From: a virus
DNA: 32,011 nt
IMG/VR virus record: IMGVR_UViG_3300048589_001631
Location: 1-32,011 of that record
Strand: one strand, 5' to 3'
The notes under the pieces are model-generated. The model had not been told where the DNA came from, did not search any database, and saw only the letters and a program-made list of their open reading frames with translations. Numbering within the stretch: position 1 is the first letter of the stretch; each line of letters begins with the position of its first letter. This document shows, in pieces, positions 19,894 to 28,271 of the stretch. A program made the translations under genes and the position numbers.

Positions 19894-21498
19894 ATGCTAC
19901 GAAAACTGAAGAAATACACGCCGACTCCATTCAAAGCAAAGGATTCGGTGTACGACAAACAGGCTGCCGATCATGCTGTGGCATTTATCGAGTGTCTTTC
20001 GCACACCAAGGGAACTTGGGCGGGAAAGCCGTTTCTGCTCATCGATTGGCAGGAGCAGATCATCCGTGATGTGTTTGGAACACTAAAACCCAGTGGCTAC
20101 CGTCAATTTAACACAGCGTATATCGAAATACCAAAGAAGAATGGAAAATCAGAGCTTGCGGCCGCGATCGCGCTGCTCTTAACCTGCGGCGATAATGAAG
20201 AACGCGCCGAGGTGTATGGTTGCGCCGCGGACCGTCAGCAGGCCTCGATCGTGTTCGAGGTCGCCAAGGACATGGTGACCATGTGCCCGGCGCTGGCGAA
20301 GCGTGTGAAAATTCTCGCGTCGCAGAAGCGGATCGTGTACCTGCCGACCGGAAGTTACTATCAGGTGCTGAGTGCAGACGTCGCCAATAAGCACGGCTTC
20401 AATACACACGGCGTCATCTTTGATGAATTACACACCCAGCCGAACCGTCGCCTCTTTGACGTTATGACCAAGGGCAGCGGCGACGCGCGGATGCAACCAC
20501 TGTACTTCCTGATCACCACAGCCGGCGACAACACAAACTCCATCTGCTGGGAAGTGCATTCAAAAGCACAGGATATTCTGAACCGCAGAAAGACGGACCC
20601 GACGTTCTATCCTGTGATCTACGGCGCCGAGGAGAACGATTCCTGGACCGACCCGAAGGTGTGGAAGAAAGCGAATCCGTCGCTCGGCATCACGGTAGGC
20701 ATCGACAAGGTGAAAGCCGCATGTGATAGCGCGCAGCAGAATCCCGCGGAGGAGAATGCGTTTCGTCAGCTTCGTTTGAACCAGTGGGTCAAACAGTCGA
20801 TCCGCTGGATGCCGATGGACGTATGGGATAAATGCGCGTTTCCAGTTGACCCCAAGTCGCTCGAAGGACGCATTTGCTACGGCGGTCTCGATCTCTCGTC
20901 CAGCACGGATATCACGGCATTCGTGCTTGTGTTTCCGTCGCTCGATGATGACGATAAATACTTTATCCTGCCGTTCTTCTGGATCCCGGAGGATAACATC
21001 GACCTGCGCGTACGACGTGATCATGTGAACTATGATCTCTGGAAGAAGCAGGGTTTCCTGCTGACCACCGAGGGGAACGTCGTGCATTACGGGTTTATCG
21101 AAACGTTCATCGAGCAGCTCGGTATGAAATACAACATCCGCGAGATCGCGTTTGATCGCTGGGGCGCGGTGCAGATGGTGCAAAATCTCGAGGGCATGGG
21201 GTTCACGGTTGTTCCGTTCGGTCAGGGATTTAAGGATATGTCTCCGCCGACGAAGGAGCTCATGAAGCTGACGCTTGAGCAGAGGATTGCGCACGGCGGC
21301 CAGCTAGTTCTGCGCTGGATGATGGACAACATCTACATCCGCACCGATCCGGCCGGCAACATCAAGCCGGACAAAGAAAAAAGCACCGAGAAAATCGATG
21401 GCGCCGTGGCGACAATCATGGCTCTTGATAGAGCGCTACGCTGCGGCAATGACAATAATGGCTCGGTATATGACGATCGAGGCCTTTTACTGATCTGA
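19894..21498 (+). CDS. terL: Terminase large subunit
   Basis: This 534-residue packaging motor pumps DNA into the prohead and cuts the concatemer. The N-terminal ATPase has a Walker A variant, PKKNGKSE (near residue 82), and Walker B GVIFDELH (near 175). The C-terminal RNase H-like nuclease has its acidic residues in GGLDLSSS (near 332), AFDRWG (near 421) and STEKIDGAVA (near 500). The length is normal for the HK97/phage terminase family. GGAGGAGG at 19881-19888 fits the ATG at 19894 better than the adjacent GTG at 19891. It is followed by a convergent regulator gene, so late transcription must run through an opposing gene to reach the portal. Confidence 0.93.
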   Translation: MLRKLKKYTPTPFKAKDSVYDKQAADHAVAFIECLSHTKGTWAGKPFLLIDWQEQIIRDVFGTLKPSGYRQFNTAYIEIPKKNGKSELAAAIALLLTCGDNEERAEVYGCAADRQQASIVFEVAKDMVTMCPALAKRVKILASQKRIVYLPTGSYYQVLSADVANKHGFNTHGVIFDELHTQPNRRLFDVMTKGSGDARMQPLYFLITTAGDNTNSICWEVHSKAQDILNRRKTDPTFYPVIYGAEENDSWTDPKVWKKANPSLGITVGIDKVKAACDSAQQNPAEENAFRQLRLNQWVKQSIRWMPMDVWDKCAFPVDPKSLEGRICYGGLDLSSSTDITAFVLVFPSLDDDDKYFILPFFWIPEDNIDLRVRRDHVNYDLWKKQGFLLTTEGNVVHYGFIETFIEQLGMKYNIREIAFDRWGAVQMVQNLEGMGFTVVPFGQGFKDMSPPTKELMKLTLEQRIAHGGQLVLRWMMDNIYIRTDPAGNIKPDKEKSTEKIDGAVATIMALDRALRCGNDNNGSVYDDRGLLLI

Positions 21499-21504
21499 CT
21501 GTGG

Positions 21505-21837
21505 TTACTCAACAACATCCTCGGTGATTAATTTACCGGTCTTCTCATAACGCAGACCTTCCTTGGAATCGAGTAGTCTCTCACCGAAGACATATTCACC
21601 GTGGAAAAAATCGGAGATGTTCATATCCAGCGCCTCAATGACGCGGCAAGCTACCTGGAACGAGGCTGTTTGAATATCGCGATCCCCGCTTTCAAAACGC
21701 TGATAACTTTGCAGCGGGATCTTTGCTTTCTCTGCTACCTGCATCTGCGTCAAACCGAGAATGACTCGGCGCTCACGCAAAACTCCATCGTTCTTCAGAT
21801 GAGCAACTTGAAAACCGTCGAGACTGAAATTTTCCAT
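21505..21837 (-). CDS. XRE-family helix-turn-helix regulator
   Basis: This 110-residue protein has a central XRE/Cro-CI helix-turn-helix (about residues 22-78). It shows the LRERRVILGLTQMQVAEKAKIPLQSYQRFESGDRDI pattern, interrupted by ordinary turns, and the SYQRFE recognition helix. It has a short N-terminal arm and a C-terminal FHGEYVFG region. It runs opposite to all phage genes and ends six bases from the TerL stop. Its promoter contains two palindromic operators, so autoregulation is likely. The ATG at 21837 is favoured by GGGGGTG upstream; a TTG start at 21852 is less likely. It may be an inserted control cassette or phage immunity factor rather than the main repressor. Confidence 0.82.
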   Translation of the reverse strand: MENFSLDGFQVAHLKNDGVLRERRVILGLTQMQVAEKAKIPLQSYQRFESGDRDIQTASFQVACRVIEALDMNISDFFHGEYVFGERLLDSKEGLRYEKTGKLITEDVVE

Positions 21838-21858
21838 ATAGAACACCCCCAAATTAAA

Positions 21859-21909
21859 TTACATCCAGTTGGATGTAAAAAGATTACATCCAACTGGATG
21901 TAATGTCAA
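21859..21909 (-). promoter_or_regulatory. Promoter with paired palindromic operators for the XRE gene
   Basis: On the minus strand TTGACA (21909-21904) and TAATCT (21886-21881) are 17 bases apart. Two 20-bp sites each carry TTACATCCA and TGGATGTAA around a two-base centre. One (21884-21903) fills the promoter spacer, and the other (21859-21878) covers the expected start site. Their centres (GT and AC) are complementary, so the whole 45-base block is itself a palindrome. A dimeric XRE protein bound here would block its own transcription. Confidence 0.8.
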
Positions 21910-21918
21910 GAGACAGAA

Positions 21919-21939
21919 CAGCCAAATGGCTGCTTTTTT
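21919..21939 (+). terminator. Short terminator hairpin before the portal gene
   Basis: CAGCC (21919-21923) pairs with GGCTG (21928-21932) around four bases, followed by C and six T residues (21934-21939). It lies 16 bases before the portal start. Like the hairpins at 12291 and 19845, it would limit late transcription unless the polymerase is modified or the stem is too short to act. Confidence 0.5.
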
Positions 21940-21955
21940 AAGGGAGCAAGTGCTG

Positions 21956-23281
21956 ATGAACATATTTTCCGGTATTTTCAAAGCGCGGGATAAGCCCGCC
22001 AACATTACAGCAGGCAGCCGCTACAGCTTTTTCTTTGGTGGAACTTCGAGCGGGAAGCCGGTGAATGAAACGACCGCCATGCAGATGACGGCGGTGTACT
22101 CCTGCGTGAGAATCCTGTCCGAAACCGTCGCGGGGCTACCACTGAACGTTTACAAATACAATGACAGCGGCGGCAAAGAAAAAGCGTTTAAGCACCCGCT
22201 CTACCGGCTGCTGCACGATGAACCAAACCCCGAAATGACGAGCTTTGCGTTTCGGGAAACACTCATGAGCCACCTGCTTCTGTGGGGCAATGCCTACGCG
22301 CAGATCATCCGAAATGCCAGAGGCGAAGTGGTCGCACTCTACCCGCTCATGCCGAACAAAATGACAGTCGACCGTGATCAGAACGGCCGGCTTTTTTATT
22401 TGTATCAGCGCGGGTCGGAGGATCCCAACACGCTCGGTTCGGATAGCCGCGTCTACCTAGCGTCAACAGACGTGCTGCACATCCCTGGACTCGGCTTCGA
22501 CGGCCTGATCGGCTACAGCCCAATCGCCATGGCGAAGAACGCCATCGGATTGGCGATTGCCACCGAAGAGTACGGCGCGAAGTTCTTTGCCAACGGCGCG
22601 GCTCCCGCGGGGGTATTAGAGCATCCCGGTACGATCAAGGACCCGATACGGGTTAAGGAAAGCTGGAATGCGGCGTATCAGGGGAGCTCTAACGCGCATA
22701 AGATAGCAGTTCTCGAAGAGGGAATGAAGTATACCGCGATCGGTATCGCGCCGGAGCAGGCGCAGTTTCTGGAGACGCGGAAATTTCAGATCAATGAAAT
22801 TGCGCGCATCTTTCGCGTGCCGCCGCACATGCTGGCGGACTTGGAGAAATCGTCGTTCAGCAATATCGAGCAGCAGTCACTTGAATATGTGAAGTACACT
22901 CTCGATCCCTGGGTCGTGCGCTGGGAACAGAGCATGTGCCGGGCGTTATTCAGCGAGAGCGAAAAACCAACGTACTTCATCCGGTTCAATGTCGACGGTC
23001 TTCTTCGCGGAGATTACGCCTCTCGCATGAGCGGGTATGCCACTGCGCGTCAGAACGGCTGGATGAGCACGAACGACATCCGCGAGCTGGAAAACCTCGA
23101 TCGCATCGCGCCAGAGCTCGGCGGGGACCTTTACCTCATTAACGGAGCGATGATGCTCCTCGGTTCCCCACAGCAAAAAATAGTCGCTTCGGAAGCGAAT
23201 CCGGCGAACAACGGGTCGAGCACAAAAATGCCGCGCAAGAACGAGAGGCAGAAAACAAACAGACAGGAGGATTCTTCTTGA
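21956..23281 (+). CDS. Portal protein, HK97 family
   Basis: This 441-residue portal forms the ring through which DNA enters the head. Family signatures are AMQMTAVYSCVRILSETVAGLPL (residues about 40-62), the ETLMSHLLLWGNAYAQI segment near 105, and the RIFRVPPHMLADLEKSSFSNIEQQSLEY stem-region motif (about 285-312, continuous in the protein). The length is typical. The start at 21956 has AGGGAG ten bases upstream; the frame is open from 21869 but would begin within the XRE operator. The C-terminal tail is Lys/Arg/Asn-rich. The stop overlaps the TTG start of the protease gene. Confidence 0.92.
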   Translation: MNIFSGIFKARDKPANITAGSRYSFFFGGTSSGKPVNETTAMQMTAVYSCVRILSETVAGLPLNVYKYNDSGGKEKAFKHPLYRLLHDEPNPEMTSFAFRETLMSHLLLWGNAYAQIIRNARGEVVALYPLMPNKMTVDRDQNGRLFYLYQRGSEDPNTLGSDSRVYLASTDVLHIPGLGFDGLIGYSPIAMAKNAIGLAIATEEYGAKFFANGAAPAGVLEHPGTIKDPIRVKESWNAAYQGSSNAHKIAVLEEGMKYTAIGIAPEQAQFLETRKFQINEIARIFRVPPHMLADLEKSSFSNIEQQSLEYVKYTLDPWVVRWEQSMCRALFSESEKPTYFIRFNVDGLLRGDYASRMSGYATARQNGWMSTNDIRELENLDRIAPELGGDLYLINGAMMLLGSPQQKIVASEANPANNGSSTKMPRKNERQKTNRQEDSS

Positions 23282-23706
23282 AACGACAATTCTGGAACTG
23301 GGTGCGAAACGAAGATAACACTCGCACCTTAACCATCGACGGCGTAATTGCTGAGGAGAGCTGGTTTGATGACGATGTTACTCCGAAACTTTTCAGAGAA
23401 CAGCTGAACGCAGGTCAGGGTGACATCGTGATCTACGTCAATAGCCCGGGCGGCGATTGCGTCGCCGCGAGCCAAATCTACACCATGCTAATCGAGTATA
23501 AAGGTAACGTCACCGTCAAGATCGACGGCATTGCGGCAAGCGCGGCATCGGTCATTGCCATGGCTGGCACAGAGGTACTCATGGCACCGACGAGCTTGCT
23601 CATGATCCATAATCCATTAACAGTTGCGATCGGCGACACGGAGGAAATGCAGAAGGCAATCGCCATGCTGGATGAGGTGAAAGAAAGCATCATTACGGCA
23701 TATGAG
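23278..23706 (+). CDS. ClpP-like prohead protease, exon 1
   Basis: The first 143 codons encode a ClpP/S49-type head maturation protease of HK97-like phages. IVIYVNSPGGD (about 57-67) forms the oxyanion strand, ASAASVIAMAG (about 87-97) holds the nucleophilic Ser, and LLMIHNP (about 110-116) the catalytic His. It starts with TTG at 23278, supported by AGGAGG at 23264-23269, and overlaps the portal stop. The coding sequence is interrupted after TAT GAG by the group II intron, and exon 2 resumes at 26176 with TTG AAA ACG. Unspliced mRNA would add eleven foreign residues and stop at 23742, leaving a protein without the catalytic Asp. Confidence 0.88.
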
Positions 23707-23971
23707 GTGCGCCCAGATAGGGTCTTGTTAAAAGTGAACTAAGGTATCACACCGCACGATAATGCGGTAATCCACCTGCCTAACCGAAAGGCGAAAGCTG
23801 GCACGGGAACAGAGCACGGCAGGAAAGCGGTAAGTTGTTCAAAGGCAATCGAACACGACTGAACCGCGAGGATAAGCAGATATGAGGATAAAACTGGATT
23901 TGTTGAATGTGAGTTCCCAATTCTCCCTGCTGTGGAGTAAAGGAAAGTGCCTGAAACCTTTATCACAAGTC

Positions 23972-23998
23972 TTATTGCGTAAGCTCATAGCGCAATAA
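23972..23998 (+). ncRNA. EBS1 stem-loop of intron domain I
   Basis: TTATTGCG (23972-23979) pairs with CGCAATAA (23991-23998), presenting an 11-base loop that contains CTCATA. This sequence is complementary to the last six bases of exon 1 over all six positions. The match identifies the 5' splice site and the recognised target. Confidence 0.75.
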
Positions 23999-24257
23999 AT
24001 TATCGCAACTTGTGAAATGTACCGGAGAACCGGTGCTAACGGAACAAAAGCATATCCGACAATCTGCACACCTATTAACAAAGCTAACTGGGGATACCCT
24101 AAACGGAAACGCCGCAAGGCTATGACATTGAGTGTCTGAAAATTCCGCAAGGGTACGGAGCGTTCGTAGTAGTCAAGGACGGTAACGCCGTCATAATGGC
24201 AAAGGAACGCAGTTGTTGTGTACTAAAATAAATGTTGATTAGGGAGGAAACCCTCAA

Positions 24258-26105
24258 ATGCAACCAACAACGGATATTTTAGAAAGAATCCGAAATAACT
24301 CTGGCAAGAACAAAGAAGAAGTGTTCACCAAACTGTTCCGCTATCTGTTGCGTCCTGACCTCTACTATGAAGCGTATAAAAACTTGTACGCCAATAACGG
24401 AGCTGCAACAAAAGGTGTAAATGATGACACGGCTGACGGTTTTAGCAAAGCGAAGATTGAGAACATCATAAAGTCGCTTACGGAAGAAACTTTTCAGCCA
24501 ACGCCTGTAAGGCGAACCTACATTGAGAAAAAGAACAACCCAAGCAAGAAACGTCCGCTCGGAATACCCACATTTACGGACAAACTTGTGCAAGAGGTTC
24601 TGCGAATGGTACTTGACGCCGTATATGAACCAGTCTTTCTGGACTGTTCTCACGGTTTTCGACCCAACAAAAGCTGTCACACAGCTTTGACATCGCTCAA
24701 AAAAGAGTTTAACGGCGCAAGATGGTTTGTTGAGGGCGACATTAAAGGTTGCTTTGATAATATCGATCACGCCGTTCTCGTGGGTTTGCTAAACAACAAA
24801 GTCAAGGACGCTCGGCTGATAAAACTGATTTACAAATTTCTGAAAGCGGGGTATGTGGAGGATTGGCAATATCACAAGACGTACAGCGGTACGCCGCAGG
24901 GTGGGATAATCTCGCCTTTGCTTGCCAACATCTACCTGCACGAACTGGATAAGTTTGTAATGAAACTTAAAGCTGATTTTGACAGACCCGCAACGCAAGA
25001 CCACACTACCGAATACAATCGATTGCAACGCTGGCGCGCTCGTATCAAACCCCGAATTACTATGGCAGAGGGCGAAGAAAGAGCGGCTCTGATTGCACAA
25101 TCACAGGCGTGGCGAAAACAACTGCTGGAAACGCCTTGCAAATCTCAAACGGATAAGAAAATGAAGTATATCCGTTATGCGGATGATTTTCTCATCGCCG
25201 TAAATGGGAATCGTGAGGACTGCGTAGAAATAAAGCGCAAACTTTCTGAGTTTACTAGTATTACCCTAAAAATGGAACTCAGCGAAGAAAAAACGCTTAT
25301 CACGCACAGCAATGAATGCGCGCGTTTTCTCGGTTATGATGTTCGTGTTCGGCGTGACGGGAAAATCAAACACGGAGCGGCGGGAAATAAGAAAAAACGA
25401 ACGCTTAACAACAACACCGAATTGTCAATACCCCTTGAAGATAAAATCCATAAGTTCCTGTTTTCAAAGGGTGTGGTGGAACAAAAAGCGGACGGAACAC
25501 TATTCCCAATCGCAAGACCTTCTTTGTTCAGACAAACAGACTTTGAAATCGTTTCAACCTTTAACGCCGAATTGCGGGGAATATGCAACTATTATTCTTT
25601 GGCGGGCAATTTCAGCAAGTTGAATTTCTTTGCCTATCTTATGGAATACAGTTGTTTGAAAACCATGGCCGGCAAGCACAAAAGCACTATTTCCCAAATT
25701 GTCAGTCAACATCAGGACGGTAAAGGGAACTGGGGCATTCCCTATCAAACAAAAAACGGGGAGAAGCGATTATACTTTGCAGATTACACCGAAGCCAAAA
25801 AGGTGCGTAGCGCATGCGATTTTATCACGAACGCCGCTCTGATGAACGGCAGCACGCGAAACACCTTTGAACAACGGTTAAATGCAAATGTCTGTGAATT
25901 ATGTGGCAACATCGAAAGTGACCATTATGAAATTCATCACGTCCACAAGATGAAAGACCTCAAAGGTAAAGAGCCATGGGAACGTGCAATGATAGCCAAA
26001 CGGCGAAAAACATTAGTGGTATGCCGAGATTGTCACAAAAAGATACATCGTCAGAGTTGTAAAGACCAAACAACAATGGAGAGCCGTATACTCCGAGAGG
26101 GGTAA
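24258..26105 (+). CDS. ltrA: Group II intron reverse transcriptase/maturase/endonuclease
   Basis: This 615-residue intron-encoded protein has RT blocks from about residue 75. RPLGIPTFTDKLVQEVLRMVL is near 95, FVEGDIKGCFDNIDH near 157, GTPQGGIISPLLANIYLHELD near 210, and the catalytic YADD in IRYADDFLIAV near 302. A maturase (X) domain follows at about 400-490. The C-terminal HNH endonuclease has CELCG near 545, EIHHVHKMKDLKGK near 555 and CRDCHKKIH near 593, all with intact zinc ligands. AGGGAGG at 24241-24247 supports the start. The protein helps the intron splice and cuts target DNA for retrohoming. Full length and unbroken motifs suggest a functional, probably recent insertion. Confidence 0.94.
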   Translation: MQPTTDILERIRNNSGKNKEEVFTKLFRYLLRPDLYYEAYKNLYANNGAATKGVNDDTADGFSKAKIENIIKSLTEETFQPTPVRRTYIEKKNNPSKKRPLGIPTFTDKLVQEVLRMVLDAVYEPVFLDCSHGFRPNKSCHTALTSLKKEFNGARWFVEGDIKGCFDNIDHAVLVGLLNNKVKDARLIKLIYKFLKAGYVEDWQYHKTYSGTPQGGIISPLLANIYLHELDKFVMKLKADFDRPATQDHTTEYNRLQRWRARIKPRITMAEGEERAALIAQSQAWRKQLLETPCKSQTDKKMKYIRYADDFLIAVNGNREDCVEIKRKLSEFTSITLKMELSEEKTLITHSNECARFLGYDVRVRRDGKIKHGAAGNKKKRTLNNNTELSIPLEDKIHKFLFSKGVVEQKADGTLFPIARPSLFRQTDFEIVSTFNAELRGICNYYSLAGNFSKLNFFAYLMEYSCLKTMAGKHKSTISQIVSQHQDGKGNWGIPYQTKNGEKRLYFADYTEAKKVRSACDFITNAALMNGSTRNTFEQRLNANVCELCGNIESDHYEIHHVHKMKDLKGKEPWERAMIAKRRKTLVVCRDCHKKIHRQSCKDQTTMESRILREG

Positions 26106-26175
26106 GTACGGTTTGGGGAGAGGGTGAAGCAAACCTGCCGCTGAAAGGCGGCAAGGCGGCTTTTCCCTACTCTAC
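26081..26175 (+). ncRNA. Group II intron domains V and VI
   Basis: Domain V spans about 26081-26113: a GAGCCGTA arm, a CGAGAG loop and a TACGGTT arm. It contains the catalytic AGC triad. Domain VI follows (about 26117-26170), with the G+C-rich CTGCCG/CGGCAG stem and a bulged A expected in the AAGGCGG segment as branch point. Its 5' edge overlaps the end of the maturase gene, as in other introns of this class. Confidence 0.8.
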
Positions 26176-26436
26176 TTGAAAACGGGCATGTCGCGCGCGA
26201 AGCTTGCGCACCTCATGGACGCAGAAACGTGGATGAACGCGCAGAAAGCGATCGAGCTCGGATTCGCGGACGGTATCCTGACGCGCGAAACGAGTGTGCC
26301 GGATGGCATTGCAATCAACAGCTACCAGTTCAGCCGCCGGGCGGTGACGAATTCGCTCTTGAGCAAGCTACCGAAAACCGAACCGAAATTTCCCGCAGAG
26401 CCGCTTTTACAGCGGCTCAATCTTTTGAAGAAATAA
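26176..26436 (+). CDS. ClpP-like prohead protease, exon 2
   Basis: The last 86 codons of the protease continue exon 1 directly after intron removal. The segment GMSRAKLAHLMDAETWMNAQKAIELGFADGI, present in the spliced protein at about residues 147-177, is the conserved end of the ClpP fold. The Asp of LMDAETW is the likely third catalytic residue. The final 50 residues (SYQF through LNLLKK) are a variable, basic extension often found in phage versions. Joined to exon 1 the product is 229 residues. As an isolated frame it begins with TTG but has no ribosome binding site, so it is not expected to be made alone. Confidence 0.88.
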   Translation: MKTGMSRAKLAHLMDAETWMNAQKAIELGFADGILTRETSVPDGIAINSYQFSRRAVTNSLLSKLPKTEPKFPAEPLLQRLNLLKK

Positions 26437-26448
26437 GGAGAAAAACAC

Positions 26449-27648
26449 ATGAATCAGATTCAAGAACTCCGCGAAAAGCGTGCAAAAGCGTGGGACGCGG
26501 CAAAAGCATTTCTCGACACCAAGCGCGGCACCGATGGCCTTCTCGCCGCCGAGGACGTAGCGACCTACGAAAAGATGGAATCCGACGTCGTCAACCTCGG
26601 CAAAGAGATCGACCGGCTGGAGCGGCAGGTTGCGCTGGATGCGGTACTCAACAAACCCACTGCCGATCCGCTGACGAGCAAGCCGGCGCAACCCGCCGCA
26701 GACCAGAAAACGGGTCGTGCGTCCGACGCTTACAAAAAGGCGTTCTGGAACGCGATCCGCTCGAAGAATCCGAGACCTGAGATCCTGAACTCTCTGGTCG
26801 AAGGCACCGACAGCGAGGGCGGCTATCTCGTGCCGGACGAGTTCGAAAAGACACTAGTGCAGAAGTTGACAGCTGCGAATGTGCTGCGTCCGCTCTGCCA
26901 TGTGATCCAGACCAGCTTTGGCGATCGGAAAATCCCTGTAGTCGCGTCAAAAGGCACCGCCGACTGGGTCGACGAAGAGGGCACCTACCCGCTCTCGGAC
27001 GATACCTTTTCGCAGGTCGTTCTCGGTGCGTACAAGCTCGCGACCATGATCAAGGTCTCCGAGGAATTGCTCTCCGACAGTGTCTTCGACATCGAAGGGT
27101 ATGTGTCCGAGCAGTTCGGCAAACGCATCGGTGATAAAGAAGAGGACGCGTTCCTCACCGGCAATGGTGTGAGTAAGCCCATCGGTATTCTCCACACGAC
27201 CGGCGGCGCGGAAGTCGGCGTCACCACGGCGGGTGCTTCGGCGATCACGGGTGACGAGCTGATCGACCTCGTATACTCGCTCCGCGCACCCTACCGCAAG
27301 AGCGCGGTGTTCGTGCTCAACGACACGACCGTGAAGCTGCTCAGAAAGCTAAAGGACGGCGATGGTCAGTACCTCTGGCGTCCGGGCATCACGGAAAACG
27401 CGCCGGATACCATCCTCGGTCACCGCATCGTGACCAGCGAGTTCATGCCATCTGTCGCGGCGGGGAACAAGTCCATCGCGTTCGGCGACTTCTCCTACTA
27501 CTGGATCGCCGACCGTCAGGGTCGCACGTTCAAACGCCTGAATGAGCTGTACGCCACCACCGGTCAGATCGGCTTCCTCGCTTCTCAGCGGCTTGACGGC
27601 AAGCTCATTCTGCCGGAAGCGATCAAGGTCCTGCAGCAGAAGGCGTAA
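26449..27648 (+). CDS. Major capsid protein, HK97 family
   Basis: This 399-residue capsid precursor has a helical, charged N-terminal delta/scaffold domain (about 1-105: QIQELREKRAKAWDAAK, GKEIDRLERQV) that the adjacent protease would remove. The HK97 shell domain begins near 112 with EGTDSEGGYLVPDEFEKTLV. Typical later blocks are WVDEEGTYPLSD, LLSDSVFDIEGYV, TGNGVSKPIGIL near 245, and the C-terminal RQGRTFKRLNELYATTGQIGF segment. AAGGAG eight bases before the ATG supports the start. The high G+C, biased codon use of this gene fits strong expression. Confidence 0.94.
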   Translation: MNQIQELREKRAKAWDAAKAFLDTKRGTDGLLAAEDVATYEKMESDVVNLGKEIDRLERQVALDAVLNKPTADPLTSKPAQPAADQKTGRASDAYKKAFWNAIRSKNPRPEILNSLVEGTDSEGGYLVPDEFEKTLVQKLTAANVLRPLCHVIQTSFGDRKIPVVASKGTADWVDEEGTYPLSDDTFSQVVLGAYKLATMIKVSEELLSDSVFDIEGYVSEQFGKRIGDKEEDAFLTGNGVSKPIGILHTTGGAEVGVTTAGASAITGDELIDLVYSLRAPYRKSAVFVLNDTTVKLLRKLKDGDGQYLWRPGITENAPDTILGHRIVTSEFMPSVAAGNKSIAFGDFSYYWIADRQGRTFKRLNELYATTGQIGFLASQRLDGKLILPEAIKVLQQKA

Positions 27649-27659
27649 CGGGGGTAAAT

Positions 27660-27956
27660 ATGGAAATCATTGAAACCCCGGCTGGCGACGTGACCCGCAA
27701 CTGCAAGAACTATCTCACCGACGGCGGAGATCGGCTGGTGATTGGCGGTACTCTGGAGGTTTTGGATACCGCCACCGTCACCGGTTTGCAATCAGGATAT
27801 GCATCGACGGATCAGGCCGGCAGCGTCTATCAGTCTTCAAATCAGGCGGAAAGTGCCGCAACGACCATCGCCGATCTCAAGAGCGATTTCAACGCCCTTC
27901 TCCTTAAGCTGAAGGACGCCGGAATCATGGCCGCGGATGAAGTGGGTTCGTCCTGA
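27660..27956 (+). CDS. Head fibre-like small structural protein
   Basis: This 98-residue protein lies directly after the capsid gene, a place often taken by head decoration or fibre proteins. It has an Asn/Asp/Gly-rich beta part (about 15-50) and a helical end, SAATTIADLKSDFNALLLKLKDAGIM (about 63-88). That end resembles the C-terminal coiled segment of head fibre proteins in Firmicutes phages, many of which are much longer. CGGGGG serves as the ribosome binding site. The identification rests on position and the C-terminal pattern, so it is tentative. Confidence 0.6.
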   Translation: MEIIETPAGDVTRNCKNYLTDGGDRLVIGGTLEVLDTATVTGLQSGYASTDQAGSVYQSSNQAESAATTIADLKSDFNALLLKLKDAGIMAADEVGSS

Positions 27957-27958
27957 AG

Positions 27959-28270
27959 ATGATCACGCTACTGGATAAAGTCAAGGCGAACCTGATCCTC
28001 GAACATGATGCCGATGATGAACTACTCCAGCGGCTGATCGATGCCGCCGTCGCATATGCGGAGAGCTACCAGCATCTGACTGCCGGAACCTACGAAGCAG
28101 CGGCTATGCCGCCGACGACCGAGCAGGCTGTGATCATGCTCGCTTCCCATCTCTACGAGAGTCGGGATGGTAGCACGGGCGGATTCTTCGCGGACAATGT
28201 GCAGGCGGGTCAGCAGACGTGGGCTGTTGTAAACACACTTTTGCGTTTAGATCGGGATTGGAAAATATAA
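27959..28270 (+). CDS. Head-tail connector protein (HK97 gp6-like)
   Basis: This 103-residue helical protein has the gp6-type opening TLLDKVKANLILEHDADDELLQRLIDAAVAYAESY (read here in parts, residues 3-37) and a final helix with VIMLASHLYESRD (about 58-70). Such proteins form the ring beneath the portal that closes the filled head. It begins two bases after the previous stop and ends one base before the next start. The length is typical. Confidence 0.82.
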   Translation: MITLLDKVKANLILEHDADDELLQRLIDAAVAYAESYQHLTAGTYEAAAMPPTTEQAVIMLASHLYESRDGSTGGFFADNVQAGQQTWAVVNTLLRLDRDWKI

Positions 28271-28271
28271 C

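Larger units (their letters stand above)
23707..26175 (+). mobile_element. Group II intron (LtrB/ML-like, IIA type) in the protease gene
   Basis: The 2469-base intron starts with GTGCGCCCAGATAGGG, the hallmark 5' end of the Ll.LtrB-like class. It ends in ...CCCTACTCTAC. Domain V begins at GAGCCGTATACTCCGAGAGG (26081), and the large ORF in domain IV encodes a reverse transcriptase/maturase. Removing 23707-26175 restores the protease frame exactly (Y-E-L-K-T). The EBS1 loop bases CTCATA (23984-23989) are complementary to the final exon bases TATGAG (23701-23706). Domains I-III occupy 23707-24240, with no other gene. All parts look intact, so splicing and retrohoming are plausible. Confidence 0.93.

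Noticed and set aside
23278-23742. Protease gene as a truncated pseudogene ending at 23742
   Set aside because: The stop lies inside a complete group II intron; removing 23707-26175 restores an unbroken, family-typical reading frame.
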